Assembly: GCA_965216585.1 (NCBI GenBank)
Contig: CBDCGC010000003.1
Span: forward strand, 558,001-622,000
Direction: 5' to 3'
Source: CADEER01 sp965216585
GTDB taxonomy: Bacteria; Desulfobacterota; Binatia; HRBIN30; CADEER01
Length of the DNA: 64,000 bases
Part shown: piece by piece, positions 10,660 to 17,812 of the stretch
How positions within the stretch are numbered: the first letter of the stretch is position 1
How the letters are laid out: every line of letters starts with the position of its first letter
Translations under genes and position numbers: made by a program
The notes under the pieces: generated by a model
Seen by the model: the letters and a program-made list of their open reading frames with translations, nothing else
The model's database searches: none
Told to the model about the DNA's origin: nothing

Positions 10660-11088
10660 ATGTCGCAAAGTGAACCGTCCGACAAGACCATGGCGAGAAT
10701 GCGCAAGTTCGTCGACAGCTATTGCAAGAAGTCGGGAACCACGACTCATCCCGGCGAAGGTGTCACCGAATCAGTGGTCAAGGGGCTCGCCCATCACGTC
10801 GAGACCGTCGGCAAGCCGCTGTGCCCGTGCCGTTTCTACCCCGACAAAGAAGCCGAAGTGCAGCACCGCACCTGGATCTGCGCCTGCGACGATATGCAGA
10901 TCTATAAATACTGCCATTGCCTGCTCTTCGTGAACGAAGAGGGGCAACCAATCACCGAGTACCTGCCGGAAGACCACGAGGGCCGGCAGATCTACGGTCT
11001 GGTCAATGACCCGACGCCGGACAAGGGGCGGCCGCTGCGCGACAAAGCTGCAGCACGCGAGGTCGAACGCCGCGAGCGACCGTCCTGA
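10660..11088 (+). CDS. Ferredoxin:thioredoxin reductase catalytic-chain-like Fe-S protein
   Basis: The 142-residue protein matches the beta (catalytic) chain of ferredoxin:thioredoxin reductase. It has CPC at 55-57, CAC at 74-76 and CHC at 85-87, the family spacing CPC-X16-CxC-X8-CHC. In characterised enzymes four cysteines bind a [4Fe-4S] cluster and the other two form the redox disulfide that reduces thioredoxin. The second motif is CAC instead of the usual CPC; both cysteines are kept. The N-terminal helix (MARMRKFVDSYCKKSG) and GLAHHVETVGKPL fit the family. No variable (alpha) chain or ferredoxin gene is adjacent, so the electron donor is unknown. Non-photosynthetic bacteria and archaea also carry such single-chain forms. 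Confidence 0.88.
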   Translation: MSQSEPSDKTMARMRKFVDSYCKKSGTTTHPGEGVTESVVKGLAHHVETVGKPLCPCRFYPDKEAEVQHRTWICACDDMQIYKYCHCLLFVNEEGQPITEYLPEDHEGRQIYGLVNDPTPDKGRPLRDKAAAREVERRERPS

Positions 11089-11089
11089 T

Positions 11090-11231
11090 ACTCGCTCCCC
11101 TTTCGCCATTCGGCTTCGGCAGACAAGCAGTGCGCTCGTAGGCTGAGGCGCAGGCACAGGCAAAGGGTGGGGTCGCTCCGCGAAGCAATTTGAGGTTTCT
11201 CCTTTCGAATGATCCGGCGGCACACCGGTGG
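11090..11231. repeat. Dispersed intergenic repeat, copy B
   Basis: A 142-bp block starting 2 bp after the Fe-S protein's stop codon, alignable end to end with copy A at 3770-3912. The best-kept segments are GGCACAGGCAAAGGGTGG at about 11151-11169 and GAATGATCCGGCG at about 11207-11219. It fills almost the whole gap up to yceH, whose ATG lies 28 bp further on. Confidence 0.75.
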
Positions 11232-11259
11232 AATTGCGAGGAAAGAACTGGATACAGAG

Positions 11260-11904
11260 ATGAGCAACGTCGAAACCATCGGTAAGAACGAGGCGCGCCT
11301 GCTCGGCGTCCTCATCGAAAAGGCGATGACGACCCCGGAGCACTACCCGCTGACTCTCAACGCCGCGGTCAACGCGGCCAATCAGAAATCGAACCGCAAC
11401 CCGGTCCTCGCGCTGGAAGAGGACGAGGTGCTCGAAGCACTGGAAAATCTCGTCGACGGCGATCTCGCCAAGCGCGCCTTTCCCGGTGGCAGCCGCGTCG
11501 AGAAGTTCGCTCACACCGCCGGCGGCAAGCTCGGCTTGGGCTCTGCCGCCCTGGCCGTCCTCGCCGAGATGTTGCTGCGCGGACCGCAAACCGCCGGCGA
11601 GCTGCGCACCCGCGCCCGCCGCATGGCACCAATCGATTCACTCGAGCAAGTACAAGACGTGATCCAGCAGCTCTTCGACGCCCGACTGTGCCGGCGCTTC
11701 CCGCCCGAGCCCGGCGGCAGGGCCGAGCGTTTCGCCCAAACGCTCTGTCCGGAAACGGCCCCCAGCCAGGCCTCCGCACCCAGCGCAACGACGCCGGTAG
11801 CAGCAGCGACGCCACCAGCACCCGACCTGGCACGCAAGGTCGAGGATCTCGAGCGCCGCGTAAGCGAGCTCGAGCGACAGGTCCGCAGCCGAGCCACCGA
11901 ATGA
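11260..11904 (+). CDS. yceH: YceH / DUF480 family winged-helix protein
   Basis: The 214-residue protein has the duplicated winged-helix layout of the DUF480/YceH family: residues ~5-80 (ETIGKNEARLLGVLIEKAMT, YPLTLNAAVNAANQKSNRNP) and ~95-160 (AVLAEMLLRGPQTAGELRTR, then PIDSLEQVQDVIQQLF). The last 30 residues (DLARKVEDLERRVSELERQV) form a short leucine-zipper-like coiled coil. Family members are widespread, but their role is poorly known; DNA or protein binding is likely from the fold. I take the ATG at 11260 because an upstream in-frame ATG (11209) lies within repeat copy B. Confidence 0.88.
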   Translation: MSNVETIGKNEARLLGVLIEKAMTTPEHYPLTLNAAVNAANQKSNRNPVLALEEDEVLEALENLVDGDLAKRAFPGGSRVEKFAHTAGGKLGLGSAALAVLAEMLLRGPQTAGELRTRARRMAPIDSLEQVQDVIQQLFDARLCRRFPPEPGGRAERFAQTLCPETAPSQASAPSATTPVAAATPPAPDLARKVEDLERRVSELERQVRSRATE

Positions 11905-12057
11905 AGCTCGGTGCGTGTTCCGCCCGAGCACTCCAGCTCGAGAGTGAGTGGATGCTCCCTGCGTAGTCGAAGGCGAATTCCGCGTTTCGATTGCCAAGCG
12001 TCGAATTCCCGCGTCGCTCGACTTAGCTCCCCCCTCCGCTATGGTGGCTCGTTGACC

Positions 12058-12873
12058 ATGCAAGGCGATCCTCCCCCACAAGCACACCTCGCGCTCGACG
12101 GCGTCACCATGGCCTTCGGGCGGCGGCGTGTCTTCGACGCCCTGAGTTGCACCTTCCCGCCCGGCGAGATCTCGGTCATTCTCGGCGGCAGCGGATCGGG
12201 CAAGAGCACGATCCTGCGATTGATCGGCGGCTTGGTGCGACCACATGCGGGTCACATCTACGTCGACGGCGAAGACATCACACCGATGACCGACAGCGAG
12301 CTCGCGGCGGCGCGCGACAAACTCGGCATGCTCTTCCAGGGCGGCGCCCTACTCGACTCGCTGAGCGTGTTTGAGAACCTCGCCCTGCCGCTGCGCGAGC
12401 ACAACGACCACCCAGAGTCGCGTATCGCCGACGAGGTCCACGAGCGGCTCGCCGCGGTCGGACTGACCGACGTCGACGACCTGCTGCCCAACCAGCTCTC
12501 CGGTGGGATGCGCAAGCGCGTCGCTCTGGCGCGGGCAATCATCATGAAACCGATGATCCTGCTCTGCGACGAGCCCTTCTCCGGCCTCGATCCGATTTCG
12601 ACACGTCAGGTCGAAGCCTTGTTGGTCGAGATCAACCAGCGCCGCGAGATCACCATCGTCGTCGTTTCGCACCACGTCGCATCGACGATGCGCATGGCCA
12701 ACCAGATCATGATCTTGCTGCCGAGCGGTCTCGTCACCGGCACGCCGGGCGAGCTCAGCCGCCACGACGATCCGCACGTGCGCGCATTCCTCACAGCCGA
12801 CCGCGACGATCCCGGCGAGCTGGTCGAAGAGATCGAGGTCATGCCCGCCAAGGGAGCGCGATGGCATCGCTGA
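12058..12873 (+). CDS. mlaF: Phospholipid ABC transporter ATP-binding protein MlaF
   Basis: The 271-residue ABC ATPase energises the inner-membrane MlaFEDB complex, which moves phospholipids between inner and outer membranes to keep outer-membrane lipid asymmetry. Seen: Walker A ILGGSGSGKST, Q-loop LFQGGALLDSLSVFENLALP (the GALLDSLSVFEN signature typical of MlaF), signature LSGGMRKRVALARAI and Walker B ILLCDEPFSGLDP. The mlaE start overlaps its 3' end by 13 bp, followed by mlaD, mlaA and mlaC: one operon. No mlaB (STAS) gene is present between them, although MlaB binds MlaF in E. coli. ATG 12058 follows a poor Shine-Dalgarno. Confidence 0.95.
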   Translation: MQGDPPPQAHLALDGVTMAFGRRRVFDALSCTFPPGEISVILGGSGSGKSTILRLIGGLVRPHAGHIYVDGEDITPMTDSELAAARDKLGMLFQGGALLDSLSVFENLALPLREHNDHPESRIADEVHERLAAVGLTDVDDLLPNQLSGGMRKRVALARAIIMKPMILLCDEPFSGLDPISTRQVEALLVEINQRREITIVVVSHHVASTMRMANQIMILLPSGLVTGTPGELSRHDDPHVRAFLTADRDDPGELVEEIEVMPAKGARWHR

Positions 12874-13634
12874 TCGCCGACATCGGCGCCCGGGCAACCT
12901 TCTTCATCGAGGAAACGGGTCGCGTCGCCCACTTTGGGCTGCGTATCGTCGCCGCGGCCATGCACCGGCCGATTCGCCTGCGCCGCTTCCTCGACGAGGT
13001 CTTTCGTCTTGGCGTGCTGTCCCTGATCATCATCTGTGTTTGCGGCGTCGCCGTCGGCGCCGTGCTCGGACTCCAGGGCTACAACACACTCGAGCGCTTC
13101 GGCGCCACCGATTCGCTGGGCACCGTCGTCGGCCTGTCGTTGATCCGCGAGCTCGGGCCCGTGCTGACGGCGCTGCTGACCACCGGCCGCGCCGGCTCGG
13201 CAACGACGGCGGAGATCGGCACCATGGTAGCGACCGAACAGCTCGACGGTCTGCGCATGATGTCGATCGATCCGATCCACTACGTCGTCACTCCGAAGGC
13301 GCTTGCCATGATCTTCGTCATGCCCCTGCTCTCCGCGCTCTTCATCGTCTGCGGCATCGCCGGCGGCTACCTCGTCGGTACGTATTGGGGCATCGACCCG
13401 GGCAGCTACGTCACCGGTCTCGAATCGGCCATCGACTTCTACGACGACGTCGTCGGCAGCCTGCTCAAGGCCTTGGTCTTCGGCGTGCTCGTCGGGCTCA
13501 TTGCCACCTACCGGGGCTACAGCGCGACACCGACCTCGGCCGGCGTCAGCGCCGCGACGACGACGACGGTGGTCGAAGCCTCCGTCTTGATCCTCGTCTT
13601 CGACTATTTCATCACGGCATTGTGGGGAGTTTGA
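12861..13634 (+). CDS. mlaE: Phospholipid ABC transporter permease MlaE
   Basis: The 257-residue membrane protein of the MlaE/YrbE family is the permease of the Mla lipid transporter. It has about five hydrophobic segments and the signature region SLIRELGPVLTALLTTGRAG followed by AEIGTMVATEQLDGLRMM, where the glutamate and arginine of GRAGS-AEIGTM are highly conserved. An amphipathic N-terminal stretch (LIADIGARATFFIEE) precedes the first membrane helix, as in E. coli. GGGAG stands just upstream of the ATG inside mlaF. The stop codon is immediately followed by the mlaD ATG. Confidence 0.95.
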   Translation: MASLIADIGARATFFIEETGRVAHFGLRIVAAAMHRPIRLRRFLDEVFRLGVLSLIIICVCGVAVGAVLGLQGYNTLERFGATDSLGTVVGLSLIRELGPVLTALLTTGRAGSATTAEIGTMVATEQLDGLRMMSIDPIHYVVTPKALAMIFVMPLLSALFIVCGIAGGYLVGTYWGIDPGSYVTGLESAIDFYDDVVGSLLKALVFGVLVGLIATYRGYSATPTSAGVSAATTTTVVEASVLILVFDYFITALWGV

Positions 13635-14093
13635 ATGGAGCAAAGTAGATCGCGCGACATCGCAGTCGGAGTGTTCGTTCTCGCCGGCCTCGCCGCCTTC
13701 GCCTATCTGTCACTGCAACTCGGTGGCATGTCCCTGCGGCCCCGCGAGACGCTCACCCTCTTCGCCAACTTCGACGAGATCGGCGGATTGAAGACGCGCG
13801 CACCGGTCGTCATTGCCGGCGTGCGCGTCGGTCAGGTCGAGTCGATCAGCCTCGGCGAAGACTACCGCGCTCGCGTCGCACTCGAGGTCGACGGCGGATT
13901 GGAGTTGCCGGTCGACTCCTCCGCTTCGATCGTCACCTCGGGCGTTCTCGGCGACCGTTATGTGTCGCTGCAGCTCGGCGGCGAGGACCTCACATTGGAA
14001 GATGGCGAAGATCTCGAATTCGTCGAGTCCGCCGTACTCCTCGAGCGCCTCATCGGCCAATTCATCCACAACACCAACCTCGAGTCCGAATGA
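13635..14093 (+). CDS. mlaD: MCE-domain lipid-binding protein MlaD
   Basis: The 152-residue protein has one N-terminal transmembrane anchor (DIAVGVFVLAGLAAFAYLSL) and a single MCE domain (residues ~40-120: LFANFDEIGGLKTRAPVVIA, GVRVGQVESISL, ASIVTSGVLGDRYVSLQLGG). In E. coli MlaD forms a periplasmic hexameric ring on MlaE with a hydrophobic channel for phospholipid. Size is slightly shorter than the E. coli protein (183 aa), with a short tail after the MCE domain. Its ATG directly follows the mlaE TGA. Confidence 0.95.
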   Translation: MEQSRSRDIAVGVFVLAGLAAFAYLSLQLGGMSLRPRETLTLFANFDEIGGLKTRAPVVIAGVRVGQVESISLGEDYRARVALEVDGGLELPVDSSASIVTSGVLGDRYVSLQLGGEDLTLEDGEDLEFVESAVLLERLIGQFIHNTNLESE

Positions 14094-14172
14094 GAGCAAG
14101 GAGCGGGAGAGCGGAACGATGACGAGCGTGCAACCTTTCGCAACCGCCGGCGCCGATCGTTACAATGAGACC

Positions 14173-14907
14173 ATGCGGCGAACCGCCATCATCGCGTCCC
14201 TGCTCGCATGCCTCGCCTCCGCGGCAGGTGCCGAGGGCGTCAGTGACCCACTGCAGCGACTCAACCGCGTCACGTACGCGTTCAACGAAAAACTCGACGC
14301 CTGGGTACTGCGACCAGTCGCCCTGGGGTGGACGGCGATCACGCCGCAAGTGATGCGCGACTCGCTGCGCAACTTCGACAACAATCTGCGCTTCCCGATT
14401 CTCGCCGCCAACGAGCTCCTGCAGGGCAAGCTCATGGGCGTTGCCAACCAAACGGCCCGTTTCGGGCTCAACACCACGGTCGGCATTCTCGGCTTTCGCG
14501 AAGTGGCGGGAGACATGGGATTCCCCGCCAACACCGAGGACCTGGGGCAAACGCTCGGGGCGTGGGGGATTCCCCCTGGACCGTATCTGGTCATTCCGTT
14601 GCTCGGTCCGTCCAACTTGCGCGACGCCGGGGGGCTGATCGGCGACAGCTTTCTCTCGGTCTACCCCTACTTCCTGCCCTTCTACGCGACTCTCGGATAC
14701 CGTGCCGTCGACGTCGTCAACCGTCGCGCGCTGTATGACGAAGACCTCGAAAACACCAGACGCGCCGCCCTCGACCACTACGTCTTTCTGCGCAACGCCT
14801 ACGACCAGCGCCGCGACGCAATGATTCGCGACATGGAAGACGACGATTCCAACGATGAGGATCTCTATGAGCTGGATGACGATCTCTACGATTTCGAAGA
14901 CGAGTAG
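14173..14907 (+). CDS. mlaA: Outer-membrane phospholipid-removal protein MlaA (VacJ)
   Basis: The 244-residue MlaA homologue withdraws misplaced phospholipids from the outer leaflet of the outer membrane and hands them to MlaC. Visible are DPLQRLNRVTYAFNEKLDAW, NLRFPILAANELLQGKL, ARFGLNTTVGILGF, EDLGQTLGAWGIPPGPYLVI and PLLGPSNLRDAGG, all classical VacJ motifs. The N-terminus MRRTAIIASLLACLASAAGA looks like a signal peptide; Cys13 in SLLAC could be a lipobox cysteine as in E. coli MlaA, but the n-region is short. An in-frame ATG at 14119 would give a longer n-region. The last ~25 residues are almost entirely Asp/Glu (MEDDDSNDEDLYELDDD), an unusual acidic tail. The mlaC start lies inside it. 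Confidence 0.92.
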   Translation: MRRTAIIASLLACLASAAGAEGVSDPLQRLNRVTYAFNEKLDAWVLRPVALGWTAITPQVMRDSLRNFDNNLRFPILAANELLQGKLMGVANQTARFGLNTTVGILGFREVAGDMGFPANTEDLGQTLGAWGIPPGPYLVIPLLGPSNLRDAGGLIGDSFLSVYPYFLPFYATLGYRAVDVVNRRALYDEDLENTRRAALDHYVFLRNAYDQRRDAMIRDMEDDDSNDEDLYELDDDLYDFEDE

Positions 14908-15484
14908 ACACTCTCTCGTCCTCCTGCTGGCGCTGGCAGCGCCCGCCATCGCGGCACCTTCGACGCCGCGCATGGTCGTCGAGAAAATGGCCAACCAGGT
15001 CCTGGCGACACTGCGCGGCGATTCCGCGACGACGGAAGAACGCCGCACCAAGGTCGAGAGCATCATCTACGAACACGTCGACTTCACGACGCTGTCGCGC
15101 CTGGTGCTGGCGCGCAACTGGCGAACGTTGAACGACGAGCAAAAAGCGGAGTTCATGGTCGAGTTCAAGAAGCACCTCTCCGACACCTATGGAGAGAACG
15201 TCGACAACTACCGCAACGAGAGCGTCGAGGTTCTCTCCGAGCGAAAGGAAAAGCGCGGCGACGTCACCGTCAAGAGCAAGATCGTGCGCGGCGGCACCGA
15301 CGACATTCTCGTCGACTACCGCTTGCGCCAGCGCGACGATGTCTGGCGAATCATCGACGTCGTCATCGAGGGCGTCAGCCTGGTCGCCAATTTTCGTTCG
15401 CAGTTCCAGGACATCGTGTCGAACGGCGGTGTCGAAAAATTGCTGAGGCTGTTGCGCGAAAAGAACCTCGAGCCCCCGAAATAA
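14876..15484 (+). CDS. mlaC: Periplasmic phospholipid shuttle MlaC (Ttg2D-type)
   Basis: About 202 residues with a signal peptide (SRHSLVLLLALAAPAIAAPS) and a Ttg2/MlaC domain: VVEKMANQVLATLRGD, EHVDFTTLSRLVLARNWRTL, FMVEFKKHLSDTYGENVDNY and DVWRIIDVVIEGVSLVANFR. MlaC carries phospholipid across the periplasm between MlaA and MlaFEDB. The gene overlaps the 3' end of mlaA by about 30 bp in another frame; possible ATGs are 14855, 14867 and 14876, and 14876 gives the most normal signal peptide. It closes the mla operon. Confidence 0.92.
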   Translation: MTISTISKTSRHSLVLLLALAAPAIAAPSTPRMVVEKMANQVLATLRGDSATTEERRTKVESIIYEHVDFTTLSRLVLARNWRTLNDEQKAEFMVEFKKHLSDTYGENVDNYRNESVEVLSERKEKRGDVTVKSKIVRGGTDDILVDYRLRQRDDVWRIIDVVIEGVSLVANFRSQFQDIVSNGGVEKLLRLLREKNLEPPK

Positions 15485-15533
15485 CTGGCCCGACCGACCT
15501 CGGCCACCCGCCCCCTGGACCGCCACCTCGCGC

Positions 15534-15794
15534 ATGAGCTTGGAAACCTTCACGCCGGACGACGACTATTGCGTCTACTGTCACGCAATCGCCGCGGGGA
15601 TGTGCGCCGAATGCGGTGCCATCTGCTGCGCCGAATGCGTCGAGTTGGTCATGGGCTGGACGACACAACGCGCCGTCTGTACTTCCTGCCTGCAGCGCGA
15701 CGACAGCAACACCGACAAAGCCCCGAGATCGCGGACGTTGATGTGGGTGCTGGCAGCCGGTGTGCTGTTGATCGCACTGATTCTCTCGCGATGA
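15534..15794 (+). CDS. Small zinc-ribbon/B-box-like protein with C-terminal membrane helix
   Basis: An 86-residue protein with eight cysteines in the first ~57 residues, arranged as CVYC, CAEC, CC, C and CTSC (YCVYCHAIAAGMCAECGAIC, then CAECVEL and AVCTSCLQ), plus one histidine. This resembles a B-box or treble-clef zinc site. Residues ~69-83 (LMWVLAAGVLLIALILS) form a single C-terminal membrane helix, suggesting a tail-anchored protein with the zinc domain in the cytosol. It lies 50 bp after mlaC and 66 bp before apaG on the same strand. Similar N-terminal B-box zinc domains are found on rhomboid and other membrane proteins. No specific function is recognised. Confidence 0.7.
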   Translation: MSLETFTPDDDYCVYCHAIAAGMCAECGAICCAECVELVMGWTTQRAVCTSCLQRDDSNTDKAPRSRTLMWVLAAGVLLIALILSR

Positions 15795-15860
15795 CGGCGA
15801 GGCCGATTGACGAACCGTCGAGTGCGCCGTAAAACCGGCGACCCGAGAACGCAACCAACG

Positions 15861-16256
15861 ATGACTGTGTACCATTCAGAAGCGACCACTCGCGGCATTC
15901 GCGTCCGCGTGCACTCCCAGTACGTTCCCGAGCGCTCCAATCCAGACAGCCATGAATGGTTTTTCATCTACACCGTCGAGATCGCCAACCTCGGCGAAAC
16001 GACCGCGCAGTTGATCAGCCGCCACTGGATCATCACCGACGCCGAAGGCGAGGTCGAGGAAGTCCGCGGCCCCGGCGTCGTCGGCGAGCAGCCCTCACTC
16101 GAAAGCGGACAGAGCTTTACCTACACATCCGCCTGCCCGCTGCGAACGCCCTTCGGGACGATGCACGGCACCTACCAAATGGTCGCCGCCGACGGCGATT
16201 CATTCGACGCCGAGATCGCCCCGTTCTCGCTGGCGCAACCGCATGCGATTCATTAG
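15861..16256 (+). CDS. apaG: ApaG family protein
   Basis: The 131-residue single-domain protein has a fibronectin-III-like fold. Seen: ATTRGIRVRVHSQYVPERS, WFFIYTVEIANLGETTAQLI, SRHWIITDAEGEVEEVRGPG, VVGEQPSLESGQSFTYTSAC and MHGTYQMVAADGDSFDAEIA, which cover nearly all ApaG landmarks, including the GxGVVGxQPxLxPGxxxxYxS motif. In enterobacteria apaG accompanies ksgA-apaH; here neither is near, so the linkage is lost. Its role is poorly defined (binding of pyrophosphate and nucleotide derivatives has been suggested). I chose the ATG at 15861 because an upstream in-frame start would add a non-conserved basic extension. Confidence 0.93.
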   Translation: MTVYHSEATTRGIRVRVHSQYVPERSNPDSHEWFFIYTVEIANLGETTAQLISRHWIITDAEGEVEEVRGPGVVGEQPSLESGQSFTYTSACPLRTPFGTMHGTYQMVAADGDSFDAEIAPFSLAQPHAIH

Positions 16257-16266
16257 TTTGAGAAAC

Positions 16267-16446
16267 GTTCCCGCGCGCGCCTGCGGCGCTCCGATGAACT
16301 CGCTCGGCGAAGCCAAGCTCCGCCGGCTCCCGATAAACGTTCCCGTGCGCGCCTGCGGCGCTCCGATGAACTCGCTCGGCGAAGCCAAGCTCCGCCGGCT
16401 CCCGATAAACGTTCCCGTGCGCGCCTGCGGCGCTCCGATGAACTCG
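16267..16446. repeat. 72-bp tandem repeat, two and a half copies
   Basis: Units begin at 16267, 16339 and 16411 (period 72). The first two are full length and differ only near position 8 of the unit (CCGCGCG versus CCGTGCG); the third is cut after 36 bp. Each starts GTTCCCG(T/C)GCGCGCCTGC and ends CCGGCTCCCGATAAAC. The block fills the gap between the convergent ends of apaG and the diiron gene. It contains self-complementary GC-rich segments (GGCGAAGCC; GCGCGC) and could stop transcription from both sides. No spacers, so it is not a CRISPR. Confidence 0.9.
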
Positions 16447-16457
16447 CCCCCGCTCAG

Positions 16458-17558
16458 CTATTGCAGCTCGCCGAGCACCCAGCGGGCGGTGTCTTCCGGC
16501 AGGTCGGGGATGACTTCGAGAAACTCTTCGACAGTTTCGCCCATCAGGTTGGAGCCGAGGTTTTCCTTGAGGAACTCGTGGTAGTGGGTGGCGACGCGCT
16601 CACTCAAGAGACCGCAGCGGCGTAGCGTCGGCACGACGAAACCGCTGATCGGACCGAGGCGACGCCCGCGCGTGCCCCCGCTGGTGAGCTCGTCGCGCTC
16701 GTCTTGAAGCGACTTCAACAACCCGGCCACGTCGACGCCCACTTCCTCCCAGATCTTCAGCGCTTCACCAAAGAGAGTCTGCTGGTTGCGGTTGTCGATC
16801 AGAGTCCGCGATGCCTCGAGCGCAAAGTCTTCGAGCTCGGTCAACTTCTCGGCGCTGAGGTGGGGAACACAGCGCGCGACGTATTTGACTCCGTAGGCGT
16901 GGTGACGGGATTCGTCGCGGGCGACATAGGTCAGCAATTCTTTGAGCAGCGGCTCTTCCGTGTAGTTGCGCATCTCGCGAAAGCTGTAGAGAGCCAGACC
17001 CTCGATGACGATCTGCATGCCGACCAGCTTCTTCAGCCAATCGTCCGTCTTCAAAGTCTCGTCGAGAATGTCTTTCAGCGGAGCAGCGATCGGCCGGATT
17101 TCGTCGAGCTTTTCGATGTACTTGGCAAACACCTCGACGTGGCGCGCTTCGTCCATGGTCTGCGTCGCAGCGTAGAACTTTGCATCCGTGTGCGGCACCG
17201 AAGATACGAGCTGTGACGCGACCATCAACGCGCCCTGCTCACCGTGCAAGAAATTGCTCAAACGAAATGCGGCCGTGCGCCGCGACACCTCCCAGGTCGT
17301 TTCCGAATCGAGGCTCTGCCAATACGACGTCTTCTCGATCGGCACGGCGGCGCCCAGCGGTGTCGACGAGAAGAGTTCGCGATCGATCGGGCGATCCCAA
17401 TCGATGTCGCGCTCCGCCACCCATTGCGCCTCCGTCGCCATGTTGTACAAGCGGCGTAACTCGTCGACTTCGGGCGCATAATTCCACTGGTAGACGACCT
17501 TGGCCGCCGCGTTCAAATCGGGCTCCTGGGTCTTGGTCTCGAGACCAAAGTCGCTCAT
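16458..17558 (-). CDS. Ferritin-like diiron oxidase/oxygenase-type protein
   Basis: The 366-residue mainly helical protein carries the two-fold Glu...ExxH diiron signature: E107 (LHGEQGALM), E137 and H140 (MDEARHVEVF), E186 (IVIEGLALYSF), E216 and H219 (ARDESRHHAYG). This pattern is that of ribonucleotide-reductase-R2, acyl-ACP-desaturase and related oxygenase folds. The substrate cannot be told; bacterial members of this kind of soluble diiron protein are linked to lipid or natural-product oxidation. GGAGG stands 9 nt before the chosen ATG (17558); another in-frame ATG lies three codons upstream. It is divergent from the dihaem cytochrome gene and convergent with apaG across a tandem repeat. 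Confidence 0.82.
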   Translation of the reverse strand: MSDFGLETKTQEPDLNAAAKVVYQWNYAPEVDELRRLYNMATEAQWVAERDIDWDRPIDRELFSSTPLGAAVPIEKTSYWQSLDSETTWEVSRRTAAFRLSNFLHGEQGALMVASQLVSSVPHTDAKFYAATQTMDEARHVEVFAKYIEKLDEIRPIAAPLKDILDETLKTDDWLKKLVGMQIVIEGLALYSFREMRNYTEEPLLKELLTYVARDESRHHAYGVKYVARCVPHLSAEKLTELEDFALEASRTLIDNRNQQTLFGEALKIWEEVGVDVAGLLKSLQDERDELTSGGTRGRRLGPISGFVVPTLRRCGLLSERVATHYHEFLKENLGSNLMGETVEEFLEVIPDLPEDTARWVLGELQ

Positions 17559-17812
17559 AGATGTCATCCTCCGGCCATTCCGGCTGCGGCGCGACCGCGG
17601 CCGGGCAGTGTTGATTCTCAACTATGCCGCCAATTGCCGCCAAGGCCAAGCGGATGTCGATCCGCAAGGGCATCGCTGCCGCCCCGCCAACCGTGGGGCT
17701 GGACGTTTTTGGTTCCCATAGCTCGGCGAACGTGGTAGCCGAAGTGGTACGAATTCGCTGTTTTGCGCCGCTGACCAGGGGAGTCGCCGGCGCAGAGATG
17801 AGAGGGGACCTC

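Noticed and set aside
16267..16446. CRISPR array
   Set aside because: The repeats are directly abutting 72-bp units without variable spacers and no cas genes are present.
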